Assembly (NCBI GenBank): GCA_023374025.1
Contig: SIJG01000012.1
Span: 2,310,495 to 2,374,494 of the forward strand
Direction of reading: 5' to 3'
Length of the DNA stretch: 64,000 nucleotides
DNA from: Heterodera schachtii
Taxonomy: Eukaryota; Nematoda; Chromadorea; Rhabditida; Heteroderidae
The notes under the pieces are model-generated. The model was not told where the DNA came from. It searched no databases and saw only the letters and a list, made by a program, of their open reading frames with translations. The position numbers and the translations under genes were made by a program. Positions 1-9,826 of this stretch are shown piece after piece. Positions within the stretch are counted from its first letter, which is position 1. The number at the start of each line of letters is the position of its first letter.

Positions 1-500
1 TCTTAGTGTTTATTTATTTTATGTCCTTAGGATTTGATTTTGAATTTGTTATGCAATGTTTGAAAAGGTCAAGTAATTCGGATGAATTTGTTTATGATCG
101 TTAGTGGTAAATTCATTAAAAATAAATAAATAAATAAATTTTGTTTACTGATAAAAATGAGCCAAATAAATAACAAAATAAGTTAAAAAAGGTTAAGAAA
201 AAATTAATTTAGAATATTTAAAAATTTCTATGAAAATATTAAATATTAATGTTAAATAATTAATAAATAAATATCTTTTTAACTTTATTTAATTATACGT
301 TCCCCCGTTTCTTTTTCCCTTTAAAAACGTAAATTTGGGAAATTATTTAATTGATTTGTTTATTTGGCACCGTTCCAACACCCCCCGCCCCCTTCATAAT
401 TGATTTGTTTATTTGACCCCGCCCCCTTCTCGCCGCACGCTCTCGCCCCCTCCCCCCGCTGGTGACGTCATTTTTTCCCTTTATGAGAGCAAATTAATGT
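1..500. other. A+T-rich DNA with a C-rich patch, no gene seen
   Basis: The first 300 bases are A+T-rich with no coding potential that I can see. Between about 300 and 475 there are several C-runs, and the phrase attgatttgtttatttg occurs twice (near 350 and 398), so this is a small repeat rather than a gene. Confidence 0.5.
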
Positions 501-504
501 TTAT

Positions 505-582
505 GATCCATTGCCAATGTGGCCGAGTGGTTAGTGCGTCAGTCTGGCCGCCCCTCTGGGGTTCGGATCCGCTTGGTGCGGG
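505..582 (+). repeat. tRNA-like sequence with pol III A and B boxes
   Basis: An A-box-like tggccgagtgg lies at 520-530 and a B-box-like ggttcggatcc at 560-570, at normal tRNA spacing. When I fold it as a tRNA, the acceptor stem (513-519 against 574-580) mostly fails to pair and the T-stem has two mismatches. I therefore read it as a tRNA pseudogene or SINE head rather than a working tRNA. The A box resembles those of Leu/Ser-type tRNAs. Confidence 0.45.
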
Positions 583-685
583 GAATTTTTGATGAATTTT
601 AAATGAATTTAAAAACAGTGTCTTAAGATGTTTGACCTTTAAGATGTTTAAAAATTAATTAAAAATTAATTTAAATTCAATTAAA

Positions 686-900
686 AAATTTGCATAAAGT
701 CGCGCAGTAAGAAAAAAGTCGCGCACCCCTGCAATAGGTTTGGGTTTGCAAGAAAAAATCAATAAAAAATTTGCATAAAGTCGCGCACTTGAAAAAAGTC
801 GCGCAATAGGTTTTGGCTTCAGTACTGAAAATTTTGGCGCTCAAATGGCCCGCGCTCACTTGGCTGGCGCTCAGATGGCTGGCGCTCAAGCACCGCACAA
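686..900. repeat. Degenerate tandem repeats (gtcgcgca and ggcgctca units)
   Basis: The phrase aaaaaatttgcataaagtcgcgca occurs twice (near 686 and 766), each followed by further aaaaaagtcgcgca copies. From about 835 to 895 a second array of ggcgctcaNNtggc units follows. An open frame across it on the minus strand simply translates the repeat and is not a credible gene. Confidence 0.6.
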
Positions 901-1356
901 AACATGGATAAACAAAAGGGGGAGAGGAGGGGAAATCCCAAATTTCAAAGCAATTTATGCGAATTAAAAAGGCGACAAAAGGGCAAAATGTCCCATTAAG
1001 ACGCACAAAAAAAGAAAGAATAACAAGTGGTACAGTGTAATGGTAGAAATGTATTTAATATAAATATTATGGTTTTATGATACACGAATTACACAATAAT
1101 ATGTTGAGGGGTTCTCTTTTCGGGGGACAATCACAGTTTGGCCATGCACCCCTCCCACACCTATGGGAGGCTACCGTAATCCGGTGAAATCTGTGTCTCT
1201 AACTACTAGAAATCATTCTACGAAATTTTTTATATATAAATGTTAAAGAAAGGGTTCGGAATTTAAGAAACTCAAAATTCCAATAATTGTGAGAATTTTT
1301 GAACGAAAAACCCTCAAAAAGAAAAAAGCTCCAAAAAGAATATTTTAAATTGAAAA
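901..1356. other. 3' flank of the first sHTH gene; no gene seen
   Basis: A GC-richer stretch at 1100-1200 contains cacccctcccacacctatgg but no coding signal. From about 1210 the sequence is the shared 3' flank of the sHTH family (tatataaatgttaaagaaaggg and following), which is also found at 17226 and 34255. Confidence 0.5.
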
Positions 1357-2073
1357 TCACAATAAATCACTCTTCTTCTTCTGCTGTTCTCTGAAGATTT
1401 CTTCTCCAAATTGTTTCTTCCAATTGAAAATGCTATTTTGGTGGATTTTCAATTTTTTAGAAATTTCTTTGTCACTCATTTTTGGATTTTCCCTTTTTAT
1501 TTCCCAATAAATTTTCATTTTTTCCATTTTTTCTTTCTCAGTTATTCTTTTACTGCTTATGCCAAATTGTTTCTTCCATTTGTTAATTGTTCCATATCCA
1601 ATTCCAATTTTCTTACAAATTTCGGCATAATTTTGTTTCCATTCTTTTAATGAATATTTTCTTTTTTGCTTAAATTCATGTATCATTCCAATGAATTTTT
1701 GCACAATTTCACGTTTTTGTGAATCAGTTTTTGATTTATAGTTTTTCTGTATTTGTTGGTTAAGCCCCAATTCTTTAATCCATTGATAAATTGTCGTTCG
1801 ATTTGTCCCCAATTTTTTTGCTATTTTTCTTTCAATTTTAACCCATTCTTTTGTTGAGAATTTTCTTACTTTTTGCTTTATTTTTTCTTTTATTTTATAA
1901 TATTTTTCAGTTATTTCTCTTTTTTTCTTCTCATTTCGTTTTTCTTTTTCTTTTTCTTGCCATTTTTCTCCAAATATTTCATCAAATGATTTTTGTTGCA
2001 ACTTTTTCTTTTCTGATCCAACATAATTAATGTTAATTAGGACGATCAAAATTAAAATTAGGCATAATTTCAT
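1357..2073 (-). CDS. Secreted triple helix-turn-helix protein (sHTH copy 1, intact)
   Basis: The protein has 238 residues in a single exon. Residues 1-20 form a hydrophobic signal peptide (MKLCLILILIVLININYVGS). A conserved LQQKSFDEIFGEKW block follows at 25-38, then a highly charged Lys/Glu stretch. Three tandem homeodomain-like HTH units lie at about 53-104, 120-171 and 180-223. Their probable recognition helices are KKLGTNRTTIYQWIKE (86-101), KKIGIGYGTINKWKKQFG (154-171) and KKLKIHQNSIFNWKKQFG (206-223). The start is fixed by the signal peptide and by an acceptor-like TTTTAG 18 nt upstream. Known: HTH units of this shape are common in DNA-binding proteins and in transposase N-termini. Inference: a secreted, lysine-rich DNA-binding-like protein, possibly an effector or extracellular nucleic-acid binder. 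No catalytic domain is present, so it is not a transposase. I do not recognise a named family. Confidence 0.75.
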   Translation of the reverse strand: MKLCLILILIVLININYVGSEKKKLQQKSFDEIFGEKWQEKEKEKRNEKKKREITEKYYKIKEKIKQKVRKFSTKEWVKIERKIAKKLGTNRTTIYQWIKELGLNQQIQKNYKSKTDSQKREIVQKFIGMIHEFKQKRKYSLKEWKQNYAEICKKIGIGYGTINKWKKQFGISSKRITEKEKMEKMKIYWEIKRENPKMSDKEISKKLKIHQNSIFNWKKQFGEEIFREQQKKKSDLL

Positions 2074-2102
2074 TTTAAAGATGAGATATTTCTAAAACAA
2101 AT
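2074..2102 (-). promoter_or_regulatory. Likely trans-splice acceptor and short 5' leader
   Basis: On the minus strand, ttgttttag ends at 2092, followed by an 18-nt leader and the ATG. The same arrangement precedes every sHTH copy that keeps its 5' end. Nematode acceptors are short pyrimidine-rich tracts ending in AG, and no upstream coding exon is visible, so SL addition is the simplest reading. Confidence 0.5.
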
Positions 2103-4202
2103 TTAATTTAAAACATTAAAAAATGAATTTATTATTTTAATTTGACAGCATTTTCATTGCAAATACATATATAATTTATATATTTTCTCAGAATAAAAAT
2201 TTTAAGAAGATTATAAATAAACAGGGATTCCATTTTTATTTAAATACATATTTTTTTCCTGGATTCTCCATAGCCTAATTAGTGGGAAAAACACTTTCTT
2301 TTTTGTGTTTGCGAACAAAAATCGGGACTTTTATTTACATATTTTTACATATTTCGGGGTTTTTTACATATACATATTTGGTGATTTTTGTACATATTTG
2401 ATATATATTTTAGCATTTTTTATACATATTTTATTTACATATTTCGCGATTTTTCTTAAATAAAAATGGAATCCCTGTAAATAAATGAAAAAGTAAAATG
2501 ATTCCACGATTAAATAAACATTTTTATCCCTACTGCTCAAAAAATATTTGTTTTTCCCTACTTTCATTGCAACTTTGATGTTCAGTAGAGTATAAATATA
2601 ATTAAAAACTTTAATTAGCGCTTAATAATTTTATTTTACTTACAAAAAAATTTAAAATTGGTAAATAATGATGAAATTATAATTAATTGGTATGATGCCC
2701 AGAAATGACATTTTAGCGCCCGAAGAATTGAGGACACGACATTTGAAGACAATTTCAAAAAAGCAAAATAAAACCGAAATTTTATTTTATATTATTATAA
2801 AAAGAAAAAGCCCTCCCCAAGCGCAAACTTCATGACAATTACATATAAATAAATATATTTAATATATTTTCTCACTAATTATACAATAAATTTTTAATAA
2901 GATTGTTAATTAAAAAATAAAATTATTTTTGCGATTTAATAAACATTTTTATTCTACTGATGAAAAAATATTTTTTTAATTCATTACTTTCATTGCAATT
3001 TTGATGACAAAAGTAGAGTAGAAATATAATTATTCAAAAATTAATTCTTATTTTACAAAGGCCTAACATTTATTTTTAAAATATTCATTTAATAAATCGC
3101 CAAGTAAAAGAAAATTTTTTTTTATTAAAAACCGGATAATTTCCTGATTATGCAAAAATCGTGCACTAAACCTTATATCATTTTCTTTTAAAAAAAGAAA
3201 TAATTAAAAAAATTAGTTAATTTTTGCATGATTTTTTCAATGCATTTTAATTTTTCTTTTTACTTATAAAATAAAGTAAGAAATAAACGAATTAATTGTT
3301 AATGAAATACCATAATATAAAATTATACGATTTTATTTATGAATGAAGTTTTTGGAGTAAAAATAAGACTACAGAAAAATTGAAAAACTCTCGCCTCTCG
3401 TCCTCTCGCCAACTCTCGTGTTTTTGGGGACTCTCGCCGAACTCTCGCTCTCGTCTTTTCTGAGACAAGTCACACCCTGGTAAGTAGTTATCTGGACAAA
3501 AATTCAAAATTAGAAAAGAATAGGAAAATATGGAAAAATATAAGCTATGGGTAAAAAAATATAGAATATAGATCACATACACAGACGAAAGATGGACAAA
3601 AACAAATATATATACAATCAAATATGGACCCAGATTTTGCCAAAATGTTAAGTAATTTTTTTCGAAATAATAATACATGCATTTAGTGAGGGATAATCTC
3701 AAAAATTCTTGATACAACTTACTGTGGGTAAGATCGTCAATGAATATACTAACACCGACAAGTTAGCTGAAAGATTAGAAAAAGAATAATGCTGGATATA
3801 ACAGTAGAAAAATTATATATTTTTTTTGATGGATCAAATTATGGGAAAAAAGATAAAAAATTAATGATCACATAAAAATCAGGGCTAGCATTTTTAGGTT
3901 TTAACATATTATATATTTTTGCGAATGTACTATCGCATCAAAAGACCAAGAAAGAATAACATATAAGTGTTTTCTTATTGAGAGTTTTTAGCAAATAAAA
4001 AAAATATATTTTTGACTTTTCGCTCGCAAAATAATATTAGAAGTTTTGGTAGAAATTTGTGAATGCTAAATAAGTTCATCCTTTTTTCAATATTACAAAT
4101 TTCGGTATAATTTTGTTTTCAAAATCTTTCCTGATCCAATACAATTAATATTTATTAGGACGATCAAAAACCAAATTAAAGCGAATATTAGGCAAAATTT
4201 TT
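2103..4202. repeat. Segmental duplication unit: sHTH 5' flank and beyond
   Basis: This matches 24030-25740 and 35800-37340 almost base for base, and its first half matches 18060-18870 and 40450-42600. It holds the conserved sHTH upstream region and repeated tacatattt phrases (2330-2450). A ctctcg-rich patch (3388-3460) recurs near 24930 and 36530. At 4080-4200 there is a degraded minus-strand sHTH remnant, readable only as signal-peptide and AEIC-like pieces. No intact gene is present. Confidence 0.75.
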
Positions 4203-5183
4203 GGCGCTAGTTGCAAAGAGCGCTCTTTTGAAAATTTTTTCTCTTTTTTTGGAAAATTTTTTTTGATGTAGAATTTGTTTTTTAACAGATGGTACGCATT
4301 TCACGCTATTTAATAATTGATTATAACAATCTGCCGGTTCGGCCACCACCTTTGGACGAGATCAATTTACGTTGGATTTACAAGCAGAATTCTGAGGAAA
4401 TTCTACAATTTTTGGCTTACCATGGACTTATCAAACCAAATGGAGTGTCGGTCAGGAAATCCATTCGTGATGGCAGTTTTTTCCACAACAGCATTTTAAA
4501 TGTTGCTCAGATGTGGACTCTAATATACATGTGGACGGAGGACTTCAGAAACAAAAACGTCATCAAAGAATTGGGAATTGCAAAATCAACTTGCGTCAAT
4601 TGGTTCAATTATTGTCGCACACAATGTGTTCAACAACAAAAAATTGGCGGTGTGAACGACGTGGTGGAGATGGACGAGACGTGCTGGGTGAAGCAAAAAC
4701 ACAACCGTGGAAAGCCGAAAAAAGGCTGCAGCAAATGGTTTTTTGGGGCAATCGAACGTAAGAAAGGTAAAAAAATGACAAAAAAAACATTGTAAAATTT
4801 AATTTTAGGAGGCCAATCGTTTTGCGTAGCTGTGAAAGACCGAAAAAAGAACGTTGTACAAACTGATAAAGAAATGGATTCGTCCAGGATCAGTGATCAT
4901 CAGCGACGAGTGGCCGGCGTACCTGAAATTGTCTCTTCACTTACCACAATACGAACACATGCTCATCAGACACAAAAAATCGACTGGTGGTGGCTTCTCA
5001 AAAATTGTCATACCGGACGGCACCGAATTTCTGTGATCTTCTTCGCCATAATTATACTTTTATTCGCTATAATCATGCTGATAATGCTTAAATTTTTATT
5101 ATTTATATATAAAGAAAAAAAAATTTTTCCAAAAAAAAGAGAAAAAATTTTCAAAAGAGCGCTCGCTCTTTGCAACTAGCGCC
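4203..5183 (+). mobile_element. Merlin-type DNA transposon, defective, with 8-bp target duplication
   Basis: The ends are ggcgctagttgcaaagagcg and its inverse. Inverted homology runs about 65 bp, with a 4-bp difference in the left arm. The target duplication aaattttt flanks it at 4195-4202 and 5184-5191. The empty site is preserved in two paralogous segments, near 25735-25750 and 37330-37345. The encoded protein is IS1016/IS1595-like, which defines the eukaryotic Merlin superfamily, and Merlin elements make 8-9 bp duplications. At 981 bp with a broken transposase it is probably non-autonomous. Confidence 0.85.
4289..5035 (+). pseudogene. Merlin (IS1016/IS1595-like) DDE transposase, broken
   Basis: The first frame opens at 4289 and gives an N-terminal domain, then VVEMDETCWVKQKHNRGK, where DE carries the first catalytic aspartate. 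KWFFGAIERKKG follows. A short intron with GT at about 4767 and AG at 4807-4808 would join this to GQSFCVAVKDRKKN. After that the frame changes near 4850, and the adjacent frame continues with LIKKWIRPGS and VIISDEWPAY, which carries the second catalytic aspartate. The protein stops at about 5035 without the third acidic residue and the C-terminal part normally present. One indel and a 3' truncation therefore inactivate it. The family assignment rests on the VEMDET and SDEWPAY contexts and on the termini. Confidence 0.8.
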
Positions 5184-5191
5184 AAATTTTT

Positions 5192-5427
5192 GATTATATT
5201 TTATTTAAAAAAAATATAAACTTTCTTAGCGCCATAATTGGTCTTTTTTAGTTAAATACTTCAATTATTTGCATTTTTTAGTTTGCCAAGCTTCTTTAAA
5301 AATCTAATTTATATTGATTTCGTTGTCACCCCAGCTCCAAAAATGACCAATTGATTGTTTTATTTTGTTTTATTTCATTATTTCTTTATTTTTTGGCGTC
5401 ACGCTTTTGCGTATAAATGATGATGAT
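5192..5427. repeat. Continuation of the segmental duplication after the Merlin insertion
   Basis: Up to about 5330 this resumes the match to 25740-25880 and 37340-37480 exactly where the transposon interrupted it. The remainder shows no gene. Confidence 0.65.
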
Positions 5428-6177
5428 GGCCTAATTTAATTAATCAAAATATAGGTATGGTATTCATTTTGTATCTTTTATTATTAATGGATGATTTTAT
5501 ATTTATATAAAATTCCGAAATTTAATAAATAATATTCAAAAAGCCAAAATATTCTGAAAACATTAAAAAAGGAAAAAATATTTATGACAATATTAATAAA
5601 AATGAATAATGGTTGAAACTTTCTGATTTTTAGGCGTATTTTAAAAAAAAAAAAAGTCGAAAAGTTGTGTTTTTTTATAGGGAATATTCTATAAATTAAA
5701 TCCTTACAATATTTTATTAAAAATGTTTTAATTTGTTATTTGCGAAGAAAATTATATTTAAATCTAATCATTTTTTACTGATTCTTGTCAATATTTGTTC
5801 AGTTAAATAAAATTTATAAAATCTTAATATTGGTAATTTCCGATTAAGCAGGTTTTTGTGATTTGTAAAAAATCTATAGAATTTCAATTTTGTCATTTAT
5901 CAAAAATATATATTAATGTTAATATTATATTTTCGAGAAAAACCTATACAATTTTTTTTTGAATTTTTAAACAAAATGAAACTTCACCTATTACATTATT
6001 CATTTTTATTAATATTGTCATAAATATTTTTTCCTTTTTTAATGTTTTCAGAATATTTTGGCTTTTTGAATATTATTTATTAAATTTCGGAATTTTATAT
6101 AAATATAAAATCATCCATTAATAATAAAAGATACAAAATGAATACCATACCTATATTTTGATTAATTAAATTAGGCC
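5428..6177. repeat. Long inverted repeat with 184-bp arms
   Basis: The left arm 5428-5611 (starting ggcctaatttaattaatc) is the reverse complement of the right arm 5994-6177, with only scattered differences. The 380-bp loop includes sequence like the upstream region and first codons of an sHTH gene (aaaatgaaacttcaccta near 5973; compare 27600-27660). It could be a foldback element or the product of an inverted duplication of an sHTH promoter. Confidence 0.75.
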
Positions 6178-6524
6178 AAATTGGACTGCCCAGAGCCAAA
6201 AACTCACAAAAACACTTATAGGTTTTCTTAGGTGCTGAACACGATAGAACACTCAAAAAAGTCTGCGGCAACGCGTTTAAACCGGTTTTTGAACCGGTTA
6301 AAAATGCGGGAAAATAAGCAAAAAAGGGCGCCCTCCTAACATTTTAAAAAGGCCAAACATGGACAAATTTGGGTTCATTCAAAAGCACTTGATGAGTTAC
6401 GCTTAAAAACCCAAGAATTAAGTCAAATAGAACAATTGAGTCCCAGTGAAATTAGTCACTTCAGTACCAAAGAAATAAAAAAAAAAACTTTAATTTACGC
6501 AAAAGGGAGCATCGAGAAAACATA
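6178..6524. other. GC-mixed spacer with a short hairpin; no gene seen
   Basis: The sequence aaaccggtttttgaaccggtt (about 6279-6299) can form a small hairpin. I see no coding signal or recognisable repeat in the rest. Confidence 0.4.
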
Positions 6525-6740
6525 ATGCCAAACAAAAAGTTGAAACAAAAGTAATTTGAAGAAATATTTGGAGAAAAATGAAAACAAAAAGAAGAAAAAC
6601 AACGAAATGAGAAGAAAAAAAGAGAAATAATTGGAAAATTTTATAAAATAAAAGAAAAAATTAACAAAAAGGAAGAAAACATTCAGTTTAAGAATGGAAT
6701 AAACTTAATTCAAAAATAGCAAAAAAAACATAAAAATTGG
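6525..6740 (+). pseudogene. sHTH remnant, N-terminal part
   Basis: Degenerate plus-strand sequence still spells an LQQKSFDEIFGEKW-like block with stops inside (ttgaagaaatatttggagaa), then a Lys/Glu stretch and the beginning of the first HTH unit (aaaatagcaaaaaaaa). It has no start codon and several stops. Confidence 0.6.
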
Positions 6741-6822
6741 ATTTCATTAAAGCATTTTCATTTTCCACTTTATATTATTTCTATTTATTAAAAGAATAAT
6801 TTTTTAAATATAAAATTGAAAA

Positions 6823-7538
6823 ATGAATTTATTTATATTATTCTTTTTGAATATTATTTTATTTTTGATCATCGAATTTCATCAAATTAAAACGGAAAAT
6901 AAAAAATTGCAACAGAAATCATTTGACGAAATATTTGGAGAAAATTGGGAAGAAAAAGAAGAAACACAACGAAACGAAGAGAAGAAAACAGAAATAATCG
7001 AAAAATATTATAAAATAAAAGAGAAAATAAAGCAAAAAGGAAGAAAATATTCAGCAAAAGAATGGGATAAAATTAATTCGAAAATAGCGAAAAAATTAGG
7101 GACAAATCGCCAATTCATTTATAAATGGATTAAAGAATTTGGTCTTCAAAAACTAAAATCTTACAAATCAAAACTGATGATGAAAAATTAGAAATTATTC
7201 AAAAATTCATTGAAATGACAAATGAATTTAAACAAAAAAGAAAGTATTCGAAAAAAGAATGGCACCAAAATTATGCCGAAATTTGTAAGGAAATCGGAGT
7301 TAGCCAAGGTACAATTAACAAATGGAAAAAACAATTTGGCATTAGTTGTAAAAGAATGACGGAGGAACAAAAAATGGAGAAAATGAAAATGTATTGGCAA
7401 ATGAAAAAAGAAAATCCAAAAATGAGTGATCATAAAATTGCAAAAATATTGAAAATTCATCTAGATAGCATTTTAAGATGGAAGAAAAAATTTGGAGAAG
7501 AAATGTTTCAGAGAACAGCAGAAGAAGAAGAAGCATGA
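6823..7538 (+). pseudogene. sHTH copy with one frameshift
   Basis: The first segment (6823-7191) holds a signal peptide beginning MNLFILFFLNIILFLIIEFH, the conserved FDEIFGENW block and HTH unit 1 (KKLGTNRQFIYKWIKE). The next segment (to 7538) holds units 2 and 3 and the tail FQRTAEEEEA. They are joined by a single-base deletion in an A-run near 7172, where the other copies read KSKTDEEK. Apart from that base the whole gene is open. It is either a very young pseudogene or a sequencing error in a homopolymer. Confidence 0.7.
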
Positions 7539-7549
7539 TTTGCTTGGGA

Positions 7550-8350
7550 TTTTCAAATTAAAATATTATTTTTCTGCTTTTTTATTATTAATTAAGCTAA
7601 TTATATTTTTATGAATTTAATTATGATTTGTCCCCAATTTTTTACATAAATATGTTCAGTTGAAAATATGAAATCAGTTTTCAGTGTATTTAATTTCAGG
7701 ACTAATACCGAAAATGTCTTGTTTTATTTTATATGAAAATTATTTAAAAATAAGTTTTTGTTTGTGAAAAAGCAAGAGATCCAATAAATTCATTTAGAAA
7801 TTCTACATTTTTCCCCAGTCGGAGCTGACAAAAATCTTTAAACTTTCTTTTGAAAAAATTTACGACTTTTTTATGTACAATATTTTTTTCCTATACTTTT
7901 TTTTAGCTGTGGTGTTAATTTTCAAAGTTTTCCTAAATTTATATATCTATTAACTTTTTGAAGATAGAAAATTATAAAAAGTATTAAATTCTCTAGATTT
8001 CTCTATTTTTAGAGTTTTTTGCATTAGAATTGATCCACATTGAAGTAAGTTATGAATTTTCAAACACTTACGTAAATTTCCGAGGCTTAAAAAATCAATT
8101 TTTTTTTAATAATGTATTTTTACTCTTTTTTATGAACCTAATGCAAAAAAAATTTTGGAATTATTTTTGGGAATTTTTTTTTTGCGGGGTTTTATTGTGA
8201 TAACGAATATCTATTTCTACTCTACTTTTGTCATCAAAATTGCAAAGAAAGTAGGGAATAAAGAAAATGTTTTTTGATCAGTAGAATAAAAATGTTTATT
8301 TAATCGTAGAAATAATTTTATTTTTTATTTTACAATATTATTAAAAATAT
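7550..8350. repeat. Duplicated sHTH 3' flank and spacer
   Basis: Bases 7550-8210 match 58792-59460 closely, including the phrases agcaagagatccaataaattc and ttgcattagaattgatccac. From about 8215 the conserved upstream region of the next sHTH gene begins (tctactctacttttgtcatc). There is no gene here. Confidence 0.75.
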
Positions 8351-8692
8351 TTATTAAATAATTATTTAGAAAATATATTAATTATATATATGTATTTGCC
8401 ATGATAAATATTCTGTCAAATTAAATAATAAATCATTTTTAAATTTTAAATTTATATGTTTTTAGGAAATATCTCTTATTTAAAATGAAATTATTTCAAT
8501 ATTTTCTTTAATTTTATTTTTTATTAAATAATTATTTAGAAAATATATTAATTATATATATATGTATTTGCCATGATAAATATTCTGTCAAATTAAATAA
8601 TAAATCATTTTTAAATTTTAAATTTATATTTTTAGGAAATATCTCTTCTTTAAAATGAAATTATTTCAAATATTTTCTTTAATTTTATTTTT
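8351..8692. repeat. About 170-bp tandem duplication of an sHTH promoter and start
   Basis: 8351-8520 is repeated at 8521-8692. The first unit has its own TTTTTAG acceptor and an ATG at about 8484 that begins a signal-peptide-like MKLFQ. A base is missing soon after and the copy runs into the second unit, so the upstream start is a decoy. Confidence 0.75.
8626..8654 (+). promoter_or_regulatory. Acceptor-like TTTTTAG and 19-nt leader
   Basis: The sequence atatttttag ends at 8635, 19 nt before the ATG at 8655, matching the position seen upstream of the other family members. Confidence 0.5.
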
Positions 8693-9347
8693 GAGCTTCT
8701 TAATAAAAGTTAAATATGTTGAACCAAACAAAGAAAAGCTGCAACAAAAAACATTTGAGGAAATATTTGGAGAAAAATGGGAAGAAAAAGAAGAAAAAGA
8801 ACGAAATGAATTCAAAAAAAGAGAAATAATTGAAAAATTTTATAAAATAAAAGAGAAAATAAAGGAAAAAGGGAGGAAATACTCAACAAAAGAATGGAAT
8901 AAAATTAAATCGAAAATAGCAAAAAAATTGGGGACAAATCGCCAATATATTTATGAATGGATCAAAGAATTAGGATTAAATAAACAAATACATAAATGTC
9001 ATAAATCAAAAACTGATGAAGAAAAACTCGCAATTGTCCAAAAATTCATTAAAATGACTAATGAATTTAAACAAAAAGGAAAATATTCAAGAAAAGAATG
9101 GCGCCAAAATTATGCCGAAATTTGCAAGAAAATTGGAGTAAGCCATGGAACAATGTGTAAATGGAAGAAACAATTTGGGTTTTGTAGTAAAATAACGGAG
9201 AAAGAAAAAATAGAAAAAATGAAAATTTATTGGCAAATAAAAAGAAAAAACCCAAAAATGAATGATAATGAAATTGCAAAAATTGTGAACACTTCTCATC
9301 AGAATATTTCCAATTGGAAGAAGCAATTTGGAGAAGAAATGTTTTAG
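8655..9347 (+). CDS. Secreted triple-HTH protein (intact, 230 aa)
   Basis: The signal peptide is MKLFQIFSLILFLSFLIKV, with likely cleavage near residue 20-25. It is followed by KLQQKTFEEIFGEKW. Three HTH units end with KKLGTNRQYIYEWIKELG, KKIGVSHGTMCKWKKQFG and NTSHQNISNWKKQFG. The tail is truncated to GEEMF by a TAG where other copies continue QRTAEEEE; the following bases still encode a recognisable tail in frame (TTAEEEW). Loss of eight acidic residues probably does not affect the fold. Its nearest relative in the window is the frameshifted copy at 59932-60640, which shares the same signal peptide. Confidence 0.75.
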   Translation: MKLFQIFSLILFLSFLIKVKYVEPNKEKLQQKTFEEIFGEKWEEKEEKERNEFKKREIIEKFYKIKEKIKEKGRKYSTKEWNKIKSKIAKKLGTNRQYIYEWIKELGLNKQIHKCHKSKTDEEKLAIVQKFIKMTNEFKQKGKYSRKEWRQNYAEICKKIGVSHGTMCKWKKQFGFCSKITEKEKIEKMKIYWQIKRKNPKMNDNEIAKIVNTSHQNISNWKKQFGEEMF

Positions 9348-9659
9348 AAAACAACAGCAGAAGAAGAGTGGTTTTTTTGTGCTTTTTTAATTAACATATT
9401 ATTTTTGGAGCTTTTTATTAAATTTTGCGTCAATTTGTCCCTAATAAAATTAAGCAAATGATATTGAGATAAATAATTTTTAAATCAATATTCTTGTCTA
9501 AAAAAATAAGATCAGAATTTTTGAAAATTTTTCATTTGGGTGTATTTTTTCTTTTTATTGAATTTTCTTGACAAATTTTCGGCATAACGCCAACAAAATA
9601 GGCAAAATAAGTTTTTTCAAGTTTTTTTTGTTTTTAGGCTCAAAAACAAAAATCTATAA
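9348..9659. other. sHTH 3' flank, no gene seen
   Basis: The phrase ttttttaattaacatattatttttggag, common after sHTH stops, occurs near 9385. The rest is A+T-rich filler up to the GC-richer retrotransposon boundary near 9660. Confidence 0.4.
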
Positions 9660-9826
9660 AAACCTAAAATGCAGGGACCGAGTATCGCAATCGATCATAT
9701 TTTCCGCCCCGCCTCCCAATGCCATCCAAGTCGCCCCGTTCGGCATCGTATACCGTATTCCCCCGTCTCCGTCCCTCCTTCGCGCTTCCCCACTCCCCTC
9801 CACTTTGCGAAATTAACATGTCTTCG

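Noticed and set aside
505..582. Functional tRNA gene
   Set aside because: A and B boxes are present but the acceptor stem does not pair and the T-stem is mismatched, so I call it tRNA-like only.
1411..1650. Plus-strand frame of 79 residues rich in Phe (and similar ones at 9067, 17404, 20731, 27342, 51992 and 60299)
   Set aside because: They lie antisense to sHTH genes; the Phe-rich composition is just the complement of Lys/Glu codons.
1357..2073. sHTH proteins as transposases
   Set aside because: No DDE or other catalytic domain follows the HTH units, no terminal inverted repeats or target duplications bound the genes, and a signal peptide is conserved.
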